From: a virus
IMG/VR virus record: IMGVR_UViG_3300030104_003764
Span: 3,294-52,564 of that record
Strand: one strand, 5' to 3'
DNA: 49,271 nt
The notes under the pieces are model-generated. The model had not been told where the DNA came from. It saw only the letters and a list, made by a program, of their open reading frames with translations, and searched no databases. Shown here in pieces: positions 39,313 to 47,294 of this stretch (positions are counted from its first letter, which is position 1; each line of letters starts with the position of its first letter). The position numbers were made by a program, and so were the translations under genes.

Positions 39313-39714
39313 ATGAAAAAGAGAGCAGTAACGGTAACATTACCTGCGCCACATAATGCGGAAATACCTTGCCCTATTTGCGAAGGAAACAAATGTAAAG
39401 TATGTGGTATGAAAGGCAAGTTATCAATTAAAGTTGCGCCGAAGATTCCTATTCAAAGGGCGCATATCATTAAGTATGTTGTAGAAAATATACATGAAGT
39501 AGCAAAGGAAATTACTTACAAGTATGGTTTGGTTCCTGAAATACAAACTAAAGAAGTTATTAATGTGAATGATGGGCAGTATGAAATTGTCCAAGTATCA
39601 AGCATTGGTGGCTCATGTTGGGTTGTTAATCGTCTTGATGAATTAGAAACCCCAAAGTATTATACTGCAAGAAAAGAATTAGACAAGTTTAAGCAGGGGT
39701 GGTTCAATGAGTGA
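39313..39714 (+). CDS. Zinc-ribbon protein, 133 aa
   Basis: The start at 39313 follows AGGAGG. CPIC (20-23) and CKVCGMKGK (~28-36) form a DnaJ-like zinc site. A helix and a beta-rich C-terminal domain follow (QYEIVQVSSIGGSCWVV). No named family. Overlaps the PC4-like gene by eight bases. Confidence 0.65.
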   Translation: MKKRAVTVTLPAPHNAEIPCPICEGNKCKVCGMKGKLSIKVAPKIPIQRAHIIKYVVENIHEVAKEITYKYGLVPEIQTKEVINVNDGQYEIVQVSSIGGSCWVVNRLDELETPKYYTARKELDKFKQGWFNE

Positions 39715-39910
39715 TGAATTTGAAACAAGAGGAACAATAGCAAGGGATTCAAATAATGAAATCCTAATTAAAACAGGTGAATATTACAATATCGAAGTCT
39801 TGGATATTCGTTGGCACACCTCATCAAAGCCAACAAGAAAAGGTATTCGTTTGAATATGGAAGAAGCAAAGAAATTATTAAATGTGTTACAGAGGATTTT
39901 AAATGAGTGA
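39707..39910 (+). CDS. PC4-like ssDNA-binding protein, 67 aa
   Basis: YNIEVLDIRWHTSSKPTRKG then IRLNMEEAKKLLNVL matches the PC4/p15 fold: strand, DIR, a loop, RKGI-x-L and a long helix. PC4 relatives bind single-stranded DNA and act in transcription or replication. Length (67) is right for one domain. A phage PC4 relative (T5) is a ssDNA-binding factor for late genes, so a similar role is possible. Confidence 0.72.
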   Translation: MSDEFETRGTIARDSNNEILIKTGEYYNIEVLDIRWHTSSKPTRKGIRLNMEEAKKLLNVLQRILNE

Positions 39911-40244
39911 AGAAATAGAAAGAGAATATCAAGAGAAAAGGATTCCTTTTCAACAGGCAAGAAAATCATTACGGTTGGCTAACCCAAAACGACAATATGG
40001 AACTGGTTCTGTTGATAGATTCCGAGTAAGAGCGAGTGAACTAATAGATTTGTTTGCGGTGTATGTTGATGAACAAATGATTAAAGCACCCAATACAGGT
40101 CATGGTTGTAGAGTTCAACCAAGTAATGTTCAAATGGCTTTCATTAAAATGAAAGCAGAAATGGAAGAATATATTAGTAAAGAAAGAGAATTAATGGCTT
40201 CTGTAAGGGTTGCTATGAATGCAAAAAAAGGTGAAGAGGAATGA
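39903..40244 (+). CDS. Unknown basic protein, possible histone-fold relative, 113 aa
   Basis: Residues ~45-95 (ASELIDLFAVYVDEQMIKA, then GCRVQPSNVQMAFIKM) have the helix-loop-helix spacing of a histone fold, with RVQPSNVQMA where histones have the T-I-x-x-x-D-x-x-x-A element. This is weaker than for 42641-43093. Ends KGEEE. Confidence 0.5.
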   Translation: MSEEIEREYQEKRIPFQQARKSLRLANPKRQYGTGSVDRFRVRASELIDLFAVYVDEQMIKAPNTGHGCRVQPSNVQMAFIKMKAEMEEYISKERELMASVRVAMNAKKGEEE

Positions 40245-40576
40245 ATTACGAGAAGCATTGGAAAACAGACAAGTCTATGAATCAATGGGCAAAGAAAATG
40301 CGAAAGAACTTAAAAGGAAGATATCTTGATTTGTTTAATCAACAACATGCTACCATGAGTAAAGCCAATTTGTATATCAAAGCAACTTTTGTAATCTATT
40401 GGGAGATACAAACTGACGATAATTTGTCAAAGTATGCAATTTATATTACTCAAGCCACTCTAATGACAATGGCAGATAAGTTTTTACAGATTAATAAAAT
40501 GCAAGAAGCAAATGCAGTTCATATGATGAATGTTAATTTTACAAGACTTATAGGTGGATTAGATGAAGAAGAGTGA
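40241..40576 (+). CDS. Unknown protein, 111 aa
   Basis: ATGA-coupled. The protein is helical with many Met, Asn and Gln residues (HATMSKANLYIKATFVIYWEI). No domain recognised. Ends LDEEE; its stop region provides the next gene's ribosome-binding site. Confidence 0.65.
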   Translation: MNYEKHWKTDKSMNQWAKKMRKNLKGRYLDLFNQQHATMSKANLYIKATFVIYWEIQTDDNLSKYAIYITQATLMTMADKFLQINKMQEANAVHMMNVNFTRLIGGLDEEE

Positions 40577-40808
40577 ATGGGATTATTTGTCTAAGGCTAT
40601 GTGGTCTTATTCGGAAAAGCATGAAGGAACAATTAGTAGCCTATTAAAAGAACTAATTCAGTTGGTAAATCTGAACCTATTTACTGAAAACATAGAGGAA
40701 GTGAATATATATGACAATGACGAAAATGACGAGATTACTAGAAGCAACGGAACAATTGACTCCGACTCAACAAATAACTTTAATTTCGAGGGAACTGGAG
40801 AATTTTGA
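40563..40808 (+). CDS. Acidic protein overlapping the ligase start, 81 aa
   Basis: A helical N-terminal half (WDYLSKAMWSYSEKHEG) and an acidic, Asn/Asp/Ser-rich tail ending NFEGTGEF. It overlaps the ligase gene by 98 bases in another frame, long for this genome, so its C-terminal part may be over-called. The tail resembles that of ssDNA-binding proteins, but no OB fold is seen. Confidence 0.5.
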   Translation: MKKSEWDYLSKAMWSYSEKHEGTISSLLKELIQLVNLNLFTENIEEVNIYDNDENDEITRSNGTIDSDSTNNFNFEGTGEF

Positions 40809-42240
40809 AGATAAGCCAACTTTTTTTGCGATTCTATCTCAAGAATATCCATCAAACAATATTGGATTAGCAAAGGCTAAGAAATGGCTTACTAAAATGT
40901 ATAGGTGTTTTGATGATGAAATTGAACAAGAATACAATGTGCATGATGATTTGGGAGATGCTATTTATTATCTCGATACATCAGCAAAAACAAGAGTAGA
41001 ACATAGTCTTGCTACATTCCACCGAATACTTTCTTTGGACTGTGGCGGAGTAGATTCTAATGCTTATCGGGCAATTGATTCTTTTTTAGAAGACTTGTCG
41101 GCTTTGGAAGCAAAGTGGTTTATTCGTCATTGGTTGAAGACAACCCGTAATGGTTTGCGTGATGGTGTAGTTAAGAAAATTATAGCAAAACACTACAATA
41201 AGAAGATTACACTTGTCAAGAAACATTGTAATTTTAATTCAATTAAAGATGTAGTTTCATACTATGAGCGTGATGAAGAACCTCCATGTAATTTAACACA
41301 TGGAAAGTTTATTGCACCAATGCTTGCTAAAGAAATACCTATGAAGAAATGGCCGTCAAATCCTATTGTTGATTACAAGTATGACGGTAATCGCTATCAA
41401 ATCCATAAGGATAAAGAAAATGTGATTATCTTTAATCGTAAGGGTAAAATTGTAACGGCCCAATTTGCTGATGTTGCACAACAAGTAAGTGAATATGCAG
41501 TTATACAAGCCATATTCGACGGTGAAATCTACCCGATAAAGGAAGACGGAAGCCCCGATGAACACAAGAAAATGGGAACGAGAGTCCATTCTAAGAACCA
41601 TGCCGAGGCTATGGAAAGAGTGCCGGTTCGATGGGTTATTTTTGATTGTTTAAAATGGGAGAATGAAACTATTATGAATCTTTCTTATGCTCAAAGATTA
41701 GAGAAATTCAAATCTAATCCAGACCAAGCACATAGAATGGAAACAGGTGGAGATATTATGGCATTTTATAACAATGCAATCAATGATGGTTTTGAAGGTA
41801 TTATAGTTAAAGATACTACATTACCATATGAAGCAGGTAAAAGAAGCACAGGTTGGGCTAAATACAAACCACCTCAAATTGAATTAGATGTTGTTATTCT
41901 TGCGGCTTCTTACGGAGAAGGTCGTAGAGCAAATGTATTTGGAACCTTTGAGATTGGTGTTAAGTCCGAAACCGGATTTACAAATATCGGTTCTATTGGA
42001 ACAGGATTTACTGATACTGATTTGATTAACTTAACTAATCAATTGCGTAAGATTGTAGAATCATACAAAGATGGAAGATATGTATTCCTTCCTCGAATTG
42101 TTTTAGAAGTTAAGGCTGATTTAATTAGCAGAGATGCAAGAGGGAACATTGGTTTGCGATTTCCCAGAATGAAACGAATTAGAGATGATAAGTTCGTAGC
42201 AGACATAAATACAATTGAAAATGTAATGGAGATGATTTAA
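40711..42240 (+). CDS. lig: ATP-dependent DNA ligase, 509 aa
   Basis: Seals nicks in DNA during replication. Motif I KYDGNR at 223-228 holds the Lys that becomes adenylated. FDGEIYP (motif III), EGIIVKD (motif IV) and TGWAKYKP (motif V) follow. The N-terminal ~200 residues are the helical DNA-binding domain of archaeal/eukaryotic ligase I, and the C-terminal part is the OB fold. Length is close to archaeal ligases (~560). GAGGAAGTGA precedes the ATG. No PIP box is obvious. Confidence 0.93.
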   Translation: MTMTKMTRLLEATEQLTPTQQITLISRELENFEDKPTFFAILSQEYPSNNIGLAKAKKWLTKMYRCFDDEIEQEYNVHDDLGDAIYYLDTSAKTRVEHSLATFHRILSLDCGGVDSNAYRAIDSFLEDLSALEAKWFIRHWLKTTRNGLRDGVVKKIIAKHYNKKITLVKKHCNFNSIKDVVSYYERDEEPPCNLTHGKFIAPMLAKEIPMKKWPSNPIVDYKYDGNRYQIHKDKENVIIFNRKGKIVTAQFADVAQQVSEYAVIQAIFDGEIYPIKEDGSPDEHKKMGTRVHSKNHAEAMERVPVRWVIFDCLKWENETIMNLSYAQRLEKFKSNPDQAHRMETGGDIMAFYNNAINDGFEGIIVKDTTLPYEAGKRSTGWAKYKPPQIELDVVILAASYGEGRRANVFGTFEIGVKSETGFTNIGSIGTGFTDTDLINLTNQLRKIVESYKDGRYVFLPRIVLEVKADLISRDARGNIGLRFPRMKRIRDDKFVADINTIENVMEMI

Positions 42241-42648
42241 ATGATAAGTGATGAAGAAAGAATGAAAGCCACACCGAGACTTGCACAAGGTTGTTGTAAT
42301 GATACTCATGTAATAGACAAGCGGGGTAATATCCTTCAAGTTAATAGTATATCAAAGAAAAAGGCAAAGAAACTTTTAGCCTATAAAATAATCTGTATGA
42401 AAAGAGCATTAGATGATATTGATTTGTTATTGGACTATGCTCCTGTTGGAGATGGAACAGCCAAAACATTTGCTCGTAATTTGAAATTAAATAAGACTTT
42501 GTATAGGTTACAAGTTTGGGAAGAAGAAGACGAACCCGAAGCATTACAACTGGTAATGGATTTGGCAATAAGAAGTTTAGAAAATGGAGCAAGTCAAGAA
42601 ATAGTGCTTGCCATGTTAAAACAGAGTAGAGGTGACAGAGATGATTAA
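42241..42648 (+). CDS. Unknown protein, 135 aa
   Basis: Starts directly after the ligase stop. CCNDTHVIDKRGNI near residues 18-31, then a basic helix (SKKKAKKLLAYKI) and an acidic helical C-terminus. No family recognised. Overlaps the histone-fold gene by eight bases. Confidence 0.65.
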   Translation: MISDEERMKATPRLAQGCCNDTHVIDKRGNILQVNSISKKKAKKLLAYKIICMKRALDDIDLLLDYAPVGDGTAKTFARNLKLNKTLYRLQVWEEEDEPEALQLVMDLAIRSLENGASQEIVLAMLKQSRGDRDD

Positions 42649-43093
42649 AGTTGGCGAATTGACTGTAATAGATTTTAAGACATATACTTGTCTTGAAATA
42701 GACGAAGAGGGATATGCACATCTAAAAGATGTAACTACTGCTCAAGGAAGACCAAAGAAGATGAAAGCAACACTGGTTCCTTATTTTGAAGATGGAGTAT
42801 TTATTACTCCCGAACCTGAACCTGTTGAGAAGTTTAGGCTTAGAACTAAAATTAGTGTAAGAAAAGTAGCCAAAGAAGAAGTAGAGATGCCAATTAGTAA
42901 TGCGGCAATTAGACTATTATCCGAATGGGCTGACACATATATTCGGGTTGCTATTATTAACGCACAAAGTAATGCTCTTAGGAGAGGCGCAAGAACAATT
43001 CAAGCAGGAGATATTTATTGGTTTGAACCTAATTCATTACAGGTAGAAGGATATTGGCCTTCTCATGATGAATACGCAAAGAAGGAGGAATAA
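42641..43093 (+). CDS. Histone-fold protein with N-terminal extension, 150 aa
   Basis: Residues ~72-129 follow an archaeal histone: short helix 1, then a long helix 2 (EWADTYIRVAIINAQSNALR), RRGARTIQAGDI in place of the usual H-A-G-R-K-T-I-x-x-x-D-I, and helix 3. A ~65-residue beta-rich N-terminal domain precedes it, unlike cellular archaeal histones (~67 aa in all). It could package viral DNA, pair with host histones or act as a regulator. The start at 42641 follows GGTGA. Confidence 0.75.
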   Translation: MIKVGELTVIDFKTYTCLEIDEEGYAHLKDVTTAQGRPKKMKATLVPYFEDGVFITPEPEPVEKFRLRTKISVRKVAKEEVEMPISNAAIRLLSEWADTYIRVAIINAQSNALRRGARTIQAGDIYWFEPNSLQVEGYWPSHDEYAKKEE

Positions 43094-43095
43094 GT

Positions 43096-43491
43096 ATGTT
43101 TAGTAAAGATATGTTAATTGGTATTATTCTCGGTCTATCTAAGACTGACATTCACATAGACAAGAATGATAAATCTCAAATTGGTTATAGAGTTAGGCTT
43201 AGACTAAATATTAGAGCAAATGCTGACTTTCTATTAGCAATTCAACGAAGTTTGTTACAGCACCAAATAGCCACCACATACAAAGATAGTGAGCATAAAA
43301 GCCGTCCAAAGCCTATACTGCGAATTGGAGGCATCAAAAACTTGTTCAAAATATGTGAGTTGGTTCCTGAGAATCTGCCGGATGCGAAAGATGAGTGGGT
43401 AGTCTTTAGACAAGCAGTAGATATTGTAGCCAATGATAGGCATTTACAATTAGAGGGTTTAGAAGCACTCTTTGAATTAAAAGGGGTTTAG
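43096..43491 (+). CDS. LAGLIDADG-fold-like protein, probably inactive, 131 aa
   Basis: LIGIILGLSKTDIHI stands where LAGLIDADG homing endonucleases have their helix; the catalytic acid is missing (Leu-Ser). The rest follows the family: RVRLRLNIRANADFLLAIQRSLLQ, then a DSEHKSRPKPILRI strand pair, NLFKICELVP and HLQLEGLEALFELK. A single-motif protein would act as a dimer. Likely a domesticated DNA-binding relic rather than an active nuclease. It lies inside the replication operon without an intron or intein nearby that I can see. Confidence 0.6.
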   Translation: MFSKDMLIGIILGLSKTDIHIDKNDKSQIGYRVRLRLNIRANADFLLAIQRSLLQHQIATTYKDSEHKSRPKPILRIGGIKNLFKICELVPENLPDAKDEWVVFRQAVDIVANDRHLQLEGLEALFELKGV

Positions 43492-43493
43492 TA

Positions 43494-44345
43494 ATGGGAT
43501 TTACAACAATGGAAATAAAAAGACCGATACTCTTAACTGGTAAAGCGGGAACAGGAAAAACAACTAAAGCCCATGAATGGTTGCCAAATGCCGCATTGTA
43601 TTATGCTAATGAAATGGGAATTAGAGAATTAGGTTCAATGTCAAGAGAAGATGGGATAATTATTGAAGATATACACATCAAACCAAAGAAAGATGAAATA
43701 CTTAATGTTCTTAGAAAGTATCGAGGGCAGGTAATTATTACTTCAATTAATGAGAAATCAGTTCCTAAAGATATTAAGAGCATGTGCCAAATAAAAAGAG
43801 CAGGTTCAAATAAATATCTACGAAATGCCATACAAGAAATAGCACCTCATTCATGTGAACCTCTATCTATGGAACAAGATACATATAGTTTAGTATCTAT
43901 GTATCTAAAAGAAACCGATAGAGACTTAATGGCAAAAGTATTGTGGTATAATAAACCATCCGATACTCAAATACTATCTTGGTTGGTAGAGAATATGCAT
44001 CCAAACAAAATAGTATTCATTGATAGTGTAGTAAAGCGTAGATGGCCTTTGTCTTATTTTTATGAGATGTTGGCATATACCCATAGTGGTAAAACATTTG
44101 GGCAGGTATCAATGCCAAAGAGAGGGAAGTATTCGCAGAAACCTAAACTAATTAAACGGTTGGGCATTAAAAGCGGTGAAGAAAGATTATTCAAGCAGTT
44201 TAAGAAAGACGAAGAGTTTGTAGAGTTTGCTAAAACTAAACTTAACAATGGCGATTGTCGAATACTTGGGCTTGGAGAAAAACGAAGAAGAAGAAAGACT
44301 GACCCTGTAAAGGTTCAGCAAAAAACATTAGGTGATTATCTATGA
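43494..44345 (+). CDS. P-loop protein with C-terminal PIP box, clamp-loader large-subunit-like, 283 aa
   Basis: Walker A GKAGTGKT at 16-23; IIIEDIH near 55-61 may be Walker B. The C-terminus is basic (EKRRRRKTDP) and ends QQKTLGDYL, an archaeal PIP-box pattern (Q-x-x-L-x-x-aromatic) for PCNA binding, as at the end of archaeal RFC large subunits. It is much smaller and more divergent than RfcL (~480 aa) but lies next to the RFC small-subunit gene. Likely loads PCNA with it; a PCNA-tethered ATPase of other function is possible. Confidence 0.65.
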   Translation: MGFTTMEIKRPILLTGKAGTGKTTKAHEWLPNAALYYANEMGIRELGSMSREDGIIIEDIHIKPKKDEILNVLRKYRGQVIITSINEKSVPKDIKSMCQIKRAGSNKYLRNAIQEIAPHSCEPLSMEQDTYSLVSMYLKETDRDLMAKVLWYNKPSDTQILSWLVENMHPNKIVFIDSVVKRRWPLSYFYEMLAYTHSGKTFGQVSMPKRGKYSQKPKLIKRLGIKSGEERLFKQFKKDEEFVEFAKTKLNNGDCRILGLGEKRRRRKTDPVKVQQKTLGDYL

Positions 44346-44629
44346 GTTTAAATAAAAATAATAAAAAGAGAATAAAAAGAATTTTAGAAGACGGCCCAAA
44401 AACAACAGGGCAAATTATGGAAAGATTGAAAGAAGACCCAACAACAAGGGGAACACAACGAATCATTAAAGATGGTAAGATTGTAGGCTATAAGAAAAAT
44501 AAGCGTGAAAGTCGGAGAAATGATACTCCAACTATGAATCAACTATCTAATCTTATGAGAAGTGTTGCCAAGAAAACTGGATTTTGTAGAGATAATAAAC
44601 AGGCAATTTGGGAATTAAAGGCGGAATAA
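44342..44629 (+). CDS. Winged-helix-like protein, 95 aa
   Basis: ATGA-coupled. Residues ~8-50 (NNKKRIKRILEDGPKTTGQI then ERLKED and KIVGYKK) have the helix-turn-helix-wing order of a small DNA-binding domain. Basic overall. Could be a transcriptional regulator. Confidence 0.65.
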   Translation: MSLNKNNKKRIKRILEDGPKTTGQIMERLKEDPTTRGTQRIIKDGKIVGYKKNKRESRRNDTPTMNQLSNLMRSVAKKTGFCRDNKQAIWELKAE

Positions 44630-44631
44630 AA

Positions 44632-44796
44632 ATGAAAAAAATAACAGAAGAACAATTTGAAATATTAGAACATATTATGAACGAAGCAAGAAAGAATGTA
44701 ACATATGATTACTACTTAACTGATGCAGTATTTGATGGTATATTATCTTTAATTTATGATTATAACAAGGAGAGGGGTTATTATGCTTTGGACTGA
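44632..44796 (+). CDS. Small helical protein, 54 aa
   Basis: The start at 44632 is two bases after the previous stop. MKKITEEQFEILEHIMNEAR... two helices. It overlaps the RFC small-subunit gene by 14 bases. Function unknown. Confidence 0.6.
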   Translation: MKKITEEQFEILEHIMNEARKNVTYDYYLTDAVFDGILSLIYDYNKERGYYALD

Positions 44797-45697
44797 AAAA
44801 TATAGACCAAAGAAGATAGGAGACATTGTAGGGCAAGAACATTTTGTAATGGATGCCGCTACTTGGATTGAAGAAGGAAACATGCCAAATGTATTATTCT
44901 TTGGTAATGCCGGAACAGGTAAAACTGCGGCTGCTATTGCCTTAGCAAGAGATATTCTTGGTGATTGTTTTAATGATAACTTTGTAGAAGTAAATGCTTC
45001 CGATGATAGGCGACTTGAAGTTGTAAGAACTACAATTAAGAATGTAGCGCAAAGTGGAACAATTGGCGATGTTCCTTTCCGAATGATTCTATTAGATGAA
45101 TTGGGAGGAATGACAGTTGATGCTCAAAGTGCATTGAAGCGCATTATGGAAAGATATGCAAACAATGTTCGTTTCATTATTACTTGTAATGACAGAAGTA
45201 AGATTATTCACCCATTACAAAGTCGGTGTGCTAATTATCATTTTAAGCCACTTGCGAATGAAGTCATTCTTGAAGTAATCAAGTCAATGCTTCAAAAAGA
45301 ACAAGTAAATATATTTGCAGATGATGAATTAGCAACCTTCATATATGAGGTAGATGGAGACTTGCGTAGGGCGATTACCGAGATACAGGCGGCTAAGTCC
45401 TCCGGTTTCTCATTATCGAAACAAATAGAATCTTCTCACAAAGAATACAATGAAATACTAATTGAAATACTAAATAAAAATCCAAACAAAGCACTAACAG
45501 ACCTTCATAAAATTGTTTATGAAGGTAGAAGCGTTAAACAAATCTGTTTAGGTTTGCATAATGCTATTATTGCTTCGGATGGCTTGGATAATACTACCAA
45601 GTATAAACTGTTAAGAACAGTCGGAGAAAGCGAATACCGTTCAACTACCATGACTCCGAAAGTATTACTATCATGGATGGTTGGACAACTAATATGA
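44783..45697 (+). CDS. rfcS: Replication factor C small subunit (clamp loader), 304 aa
   Basis: AAA+ ATPase that opens PCNA and loads it on primed DNA. LWTEKYRPKKIGDIVGQE (2-19) is the RFC box, GNAGTGKT (41-48) Walker A, LLDELGGM Walker B (variant of DEAD/DEAA), ITCNDRSKII sensor 1 and SRC the arginine-finger motif. The C-terminal helical collar is present. Length is near the archaeal norm (~320). The start at 44783 follows AGGAGAGG. Works with PCNA (48042) and perhaps the 43494 product. Confidence 0.93.
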   Translation: MLWTEKYRPKKIGDIVGQEHFVMDAATWIEEGNMPNVLFFGNAGTGKTAAAIALARDILGDCFNDNFVEVNASDDRRLEVVRTTIKNVAQSGTIGDVPFRMILLDELGGMTVDAQSALKRIMERYANNVRFIITCNDRSKIIHPLQSRCANYHFKPLANEVILEVIKSMLQKEQVNIFADDELATFIYEVDGDLRRAITEIQAAKSSGFSLSKQIESSHKEYNEILIEILNKNPNKALTDLHKIVYEGRSVKQICLGLHNAIIASDGLDNTTKYKLLRTVGESEYRSTTMTPKVLLSWMVGQLI

Positions 45698-45713
45698 AAA
45701 AGGAAGTGAAAAT

Positions 45714-46937
45714 ATGCTAAGTGAAAAAATGCAAGCAGAATTGGAAAAGAGCGCACAACACCTGAATATGACGGTGGAGGAAGCAACAGAAAAATATACG
45801 GCTATTTGCGCCGAAAATGATGTAGAGGTATCGGATGTTTTAGGATTAAGCCTATGGCGTTCATTTGCCGCACAGATTGTTCGTAGAGCAAAACAAGGCG
45901 AAACAACACAGAATACAGGAAGTAACTCTCTTGTTAAGAAATGTTTTGGTTTCTTCGTTGCTTTAGAAGCACCGAGAGATATGATGTCTTGGAATCGTAA
46001 TAAAGCAAAAGAAGAATATAACCGTGATTCGGATAATGCTTTGAATGAAGGGCATGTAGCAGTCGCTACTAAGAATGCTTTAGGTAAATGGATGATTAGC
46101 CGTTATTATAATGGTGAATATCAAGAGCGAATGGTTTCGGATTTACCCTCCGGTGCAGAAGAAATGCCGGATGGTGTAATGGTTATTCCTTTGGATAATA
46201 CTAAAACATACATGAATGGTGGAGAAAACCGAAGTTACGGTAAGCCTTTGCCTTTGGAACAAATGCGACGAACCGGAGTATTCTATGGAAGCGTTGATGG
46301 TGCTGATATGAAACCATATACCTTCTCTTACAAGAATGACGGTGGAGTAGCATTTACTCCCGATTGTTATGACTTTGTTCACTTTGTAGCAATTCCCTCG
46401 GAAGACGGAAATAACCTATATGGTATGACAATGACAACAAAAGACAGTCTTATTCGCAATAATGATTTAGACCCTGAAAACTCTGATTATCGAGATATGG
46501 GAGAAGTTGATTGGCTTAGTGTGCTAAATGAAAACTTTGAAAGTCATATGGTTGAATTAGTAGAAATTGACAGAGCGCATATTACTCGTCAAACTCTACC
46601 TGCAAAAGACCGTTTCGTTATTACTGGCGGAACAGTTTGTAATATGAATATGATGCCAACTTCAAATGGCAATCGTATTTTAAATATTACTGACTTGAAT
46701 GCAGAGTTCGATTATGATAATGAATCAAACATGACTACTTGTTGGATTCCCGAACATTTGAATATTGATTTTGGAATTGGTTCTTCTGTAATTGTTGTTG
46801 GTCGAACATCTCAACGATTGATTGATGGAGTCGCTGACCCTGTAACAATCAATGTTTCTTCTGTTCTTGTAACTGAAAAGCGTGGTGCGCCTATTGAAGT
46901 AGATGCTCCGCAAGAAGAATCATTTGATTGGTTTTGA
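45714..46937 (+). CDS. Probable ssDNA-binding protein (RPA-like), 407 aa
   Basis: The C-terminal ~120 residues (DRFVITGGTVCNMNMMPTS, then beta strands with VGRTSQRLIDG) look like an OB fold. The protein ends with an acidic stretch and EESFDWF; an acidic tail ending in aromatic residues is the classic partner-binding tail of SSB and T7 gp2.5-type proteins. Size and position between clamp loader and recombinase fit RPA. No zinc finger is seen. GGAAGTGA precedes the ATG. Confidence 0.6.
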   Translation: MLSEKMQAELEKSAQHLNMTVEEATEKYTAICAENDVEVSDVLGLSLWRSFAAQIVRRAKQGETTQNTGSNSLVKKCFGFFVALEAPRDMMSWNRNKAKEEYNRDSDNALNEGHVAVATKNALGKWMISRYYNGEYQERMVSDLPSGAEEMPDGVMVIPLDNTKTYMNGGENRSYGKPLPLEQMRRTGVFYGSVDGADMKPYTFSYKNDGGVAFTPDCYDFVHFVAIPSEDGNNLYGMTMTTKDSLIRNNDLDPENSDYRDMGEVDWLSVLNENFESHMVELVEIDRAHITRQTLPAKDRFVITGGTVCNMNMMPTSNGNRILNITDLNAEFDYDNESNMTTCWIPEHLNIDFGIGSSVIVVGRTSQRLIDGVADPVTINVSSVLVTEKRGAPIEVDAPQEESFDWF

Positions 46938-47027
46938 GGTTTAATTGATAAAGTGCGTGTGTAATCTAATGCCAATGAATGTAGGTCAAAACGGGTGCGA
47001 AGCCCGTTCTCTTAGGAGGAAAAATAA
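46938..47027 (+). promoter_or_regulatory. Spacer with leader hairpin
   Basis: A 90-base gap. AACGGG/CCCGTT at 46990-47008 forms a hairpin with a GCGA-type loop, followed by a TAGGAGG ribosome-binding site and ATG. AAACGGGTGCGA here also occurs at 20943-20954 in the helicase leader. Confidence 0.5.
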
Positions 47028-47294
47028 ATGAATGATATTATAGAAAATAAATTCATTCTTAAAGGAGAAAGTTATATTGCCGATTTAGAAAAGGTGGACT
47101 TTCTCACTTGGAATGAAAATGATAAAACAAAGGGAACATATTTTATGAAGTTTCATATTGGAACAAAAGAAACTAGATTTATATGTTCCAGCAAAAAAGA
47201 ATTACTGGGCATAATTAAGGCTTGGTGTTTAGCAAATGGAAAAGATGTAGATATAAATGAAAATGATATAGGTGATTGGCTTGCTAGGGATTAA
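47028..47294 (+). CDS. Unknown protein, 88 aa
   Basis: Strong ribosome-binding site (TAGGAGG). It has an alternating sheet/helix pattern (ENKFILKGESYIADLEKVDF; GTYFMKFHIG) and an acidic end. It overlaps the RecA-fold ATPase gene; its last codons provide AGGTGATT for that start. Confidence 0.65.
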   Translation: MNDIIENKFILKGESYIADLEKVDFLTWNENDKTKGTYFMKFHIGTKETRFICSSKKELLGIIKAWCLANGKDVDINENDIGDWLARD

